In this document: one piece after another, positions 62,954 through 64,000 of the stretch | How positions within the stretch are numbered: position 1 is the first letter of the stretch | Layout of the letters: each line of letters starts with the position of its first letter | NCBI GenBank assembly: GCA_003577275.1 | Contig: QEVO01000008.1 | Coordinates: 62,001-126,000 of the forward strand | Length of the DNA stretch: 64,000 nucleotides | Direction of reading: 5' to 3' | Origin: Pseudomonadota bacterium | GTDB taxonomy: Bacteria > Pseudomonadota > Alphaproteobacteria > Sphingomonadales > Govanellaceae | Position numbers and translations under genes: made by a program | The notes under the pieces: generated by a model | What the model was told of the DNA's origin: nothing | The model's input: only the letters and a program-made list of their open reading frames with translations | Database searches by the model: none

Positions 62954-63963
62954 TGATCATGCCTCCGCTCCACAAGACGCCGGTTATCGACATTTGCAAC
63001 CTAAGTCTGGAGTTTCCGTCGCCGCGCGGCGACGTCAAGGCTCTAAAAGATGTCTCGTTGCATATCAATCCGGGCGAAATCGTCGGTCTGGTGGGGGAGT
63101 CCGGATCGGGAAAATCGGTCATCGCCATGTCCGCCATGCGCTTGCTGCCGCAAGGCCGGTTCCGACAGACCAGTGGAACGGTGCGGGTGCTTGGCTCGGA
63201 CATCATGGCCATGAGTGAGGCGGAACTTGAACGCCGGCGCGGCCGTGACATCGCCATGGTGTTTCAAGAGCCCATGAACGCCTTGAATCCGACCATTCGC
63301 ATCGGCCGGCAGATCACGGCGATTTTGCGCCGGCATCAGGGGATCGACCATCAGACGGCGGTTACGCGCGCGGTTTTGCTTTTGGAAAGCATGCAGGTGG
63401 ACGACGCCTTGCGCGTCATGGACAGCTATCCCCATATGCTCAGCGGCGGCATGCGGCAGCGGGTGTTGCTGGCCATGGCTTTTTCGTGCGAACCCTCCGT
63501 TCTGGTGGCGGACGAGCCGACCACGGCGCTTGATGTGCTGACGCAGGCGGAAATTTTGCGGCTGATCTGGCGCAAGGCGCGCGATCTTGGCACAGCGGTT
63601 CTGTTCATTACCCATGACATGGCGATCGTGCATCAGCTCTGTGATCGTGTCTATGTCCTCTATGCGGGGGAGATTGCGGAAAGCGGCCGGACGGCGGATG
63701 TGCTGCGCTGCCCCGCGCACCCCTATACCCGGGCGCTGTTGGCGGCCATGCCAGGGGCCAAGCAGCCCAAAAGCGCGCTTGACGCCATTGACGGCACGGT
63801 TCCCTCCCTCATCGATCCGCCGCTTGGCTGCCGATTTCAGAGCCGCTGCAAACTGGCGGATGATCAATGCGGGCGAAAGCCGGCTATGGAGGCGGTTGCA
63901 GCAGGCGCGCCGGAGCATGAGGTTGCCTGCTGGCGAAATAGCGAGCGGAGAGCAACAGCATGA
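62950..63963 (+). CDS. ABC transporter ATP-binding protein, DppD type
   Basis: The protein (337 aa) has Walker A GESGSGKS, signature LSGGMRQRV, Walker B VLVADEPTTALD and a C-terminal oligopeptide-transporter domain with cysteines (GCRFQSRCKLADDQC ... ACW) that can hold a [4Fe-4S] cluster in this family. ATG 62950 overlaps the permease stop; 62953 and 62959 are also possible. Confidence 0.93.
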   Translation: MMIMPPLHKTPVIDICNLSLEFPSPRGDVKALKDVSLHINPGEIVGLVGESGSGKSVIAMSAMRLLPQGRFRQTSGTVRVLGSDIMAMSEAELERRRGRDIAMVFQEPMNALNPTIRIGRQITAILRRHQGIDHQTAVTRAVLLLESMQVDDALRVMDSYPHMLSGGMRQRVLLAMAFSCEPSVLVADEPTTALDVLTQAEILRLIWRKARDLGTAVLFITHDMAIVHQLCDRVYVLYAGEIAESGRTADVLRCPAHPYTRALLAAMPGAKQPKSALDAIDGTVPSLIDPPLGCRFQSRCKLADDQCGRKPAMEAVAAGAPEHEVACWRNSERRATA

Positions 63964-64000
63964 CGCTGCTCGAGGTGGACGGATTAAGCGTGCATTTCTC
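63960..64000 (+). CDS. Start of second ABC ATP-binding protein (DppF type), cut by window edge
   Basis: ATG 63960 overlaps the DppD-type stop by ATGA. The 13 codons seen (MTLLEVDGLSVHF) match the N-terminus of DppF/OppF ATPases. The rest lies outside the window. Confidence 0.75.
   Translation, partial: MTLLEVDGLSVHF

Noticed and set aside
1..64000. Mobile elements, CRISPR arrays, tRNA, rRNA
   Set aside because: No transposase or integrase domains, direct-repeat arrays or tRNA-like cloverleafs were recognised by reading both strands; only gene-scale catabolic modules were seen.

Overview
The window looks like an accessory catabolic stretch of a Gram-negative, probably alphaproteobacterial chromosome. 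The evidence is three TonB-dependent outer-membrane receptors, lipoprotein signals, a full Rnf complex, fused indolepyruvate ferredoxin oxidoreductase, TRAP and Dpp-type uptake systems, and eight transcription regulators scattered among degradative enzymes. I see no rRNA, tRNA, transposase, integrase or CRISPR array. The taxon is an inference from gene content, not from a marker gene.

Region 1 (1-4300): a truncated GntR regulator, then a leftward operon of class III aminotransferase, TetR regulator and carbamoylase-type amidase. This resembles the late steps of N-carbamoyl amino acid or pyrimidine breakdown. Region 2 (4640-17529): an IclR-associated sugar cluster with a rhamnose/fucose-type mutarotase, an aldo/keto reductase of the L-fucose dehydrogenase type, an amidohydrolase-type aldonolactonase, an enolase-superfamily dehydratase, two SDRs, an OYE-family flavoenzyme and a GH42/GHL6-like glycosidase. 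The glycosidase is translationally coupled to a fused indolepyruvate:ferredoxin oxidoreductase. AT-rich perfect palindromes lie in its divergent promoters. It reads best as non-phosphorylative catabolism of a 6-deoxyhexose such as L-fucose, although the last (keto-acid cleaving) enzyme is not seen.

Region 3 (17632-44911): a GntR/FCD regulator, a TonB receptor, a TauE exporter, an SDR lacking the usual catalytic Tyr, a secreted alpha/beta hydrolase, a ThDP enzyme, and a LysR-governed operon (aminotransferase, glutaryl-CoA dehydrogenase, fused 2-oxoacid dehydrogenase E1, FabD-like acyltransferase, MFS exporter). A ten-gene operon follows: Cys-rich FAD oxidoreductase, ferredoxin, RseC, ApbE and RnfABCDGE with RnfH. 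A permease comes last. A shared 15-bp element close to GCATACNNTATACAA is found before the TonB receptor, the ThDP enzyme, the FAD/Rnf operon and the permease. These promoters therefore look like one regulon, probably of the local GntR protein.

Region 4 (45336-64000): two paralogous TonB receptors sharing a near-identical operator, a TRAP transporter, a TetR regulator, and a long rightward operon. The operon holds a periplasmic class-C-type serine hydrolase, a CocE/NonD hydrolase, a MaoC hydratase, an acyl-CoA ligase and a Dpp-type ABC importer that runs off the right edge. Together they suggest uptake, hydrolysis and CoA-activation of an ester- or amide-linked acid.
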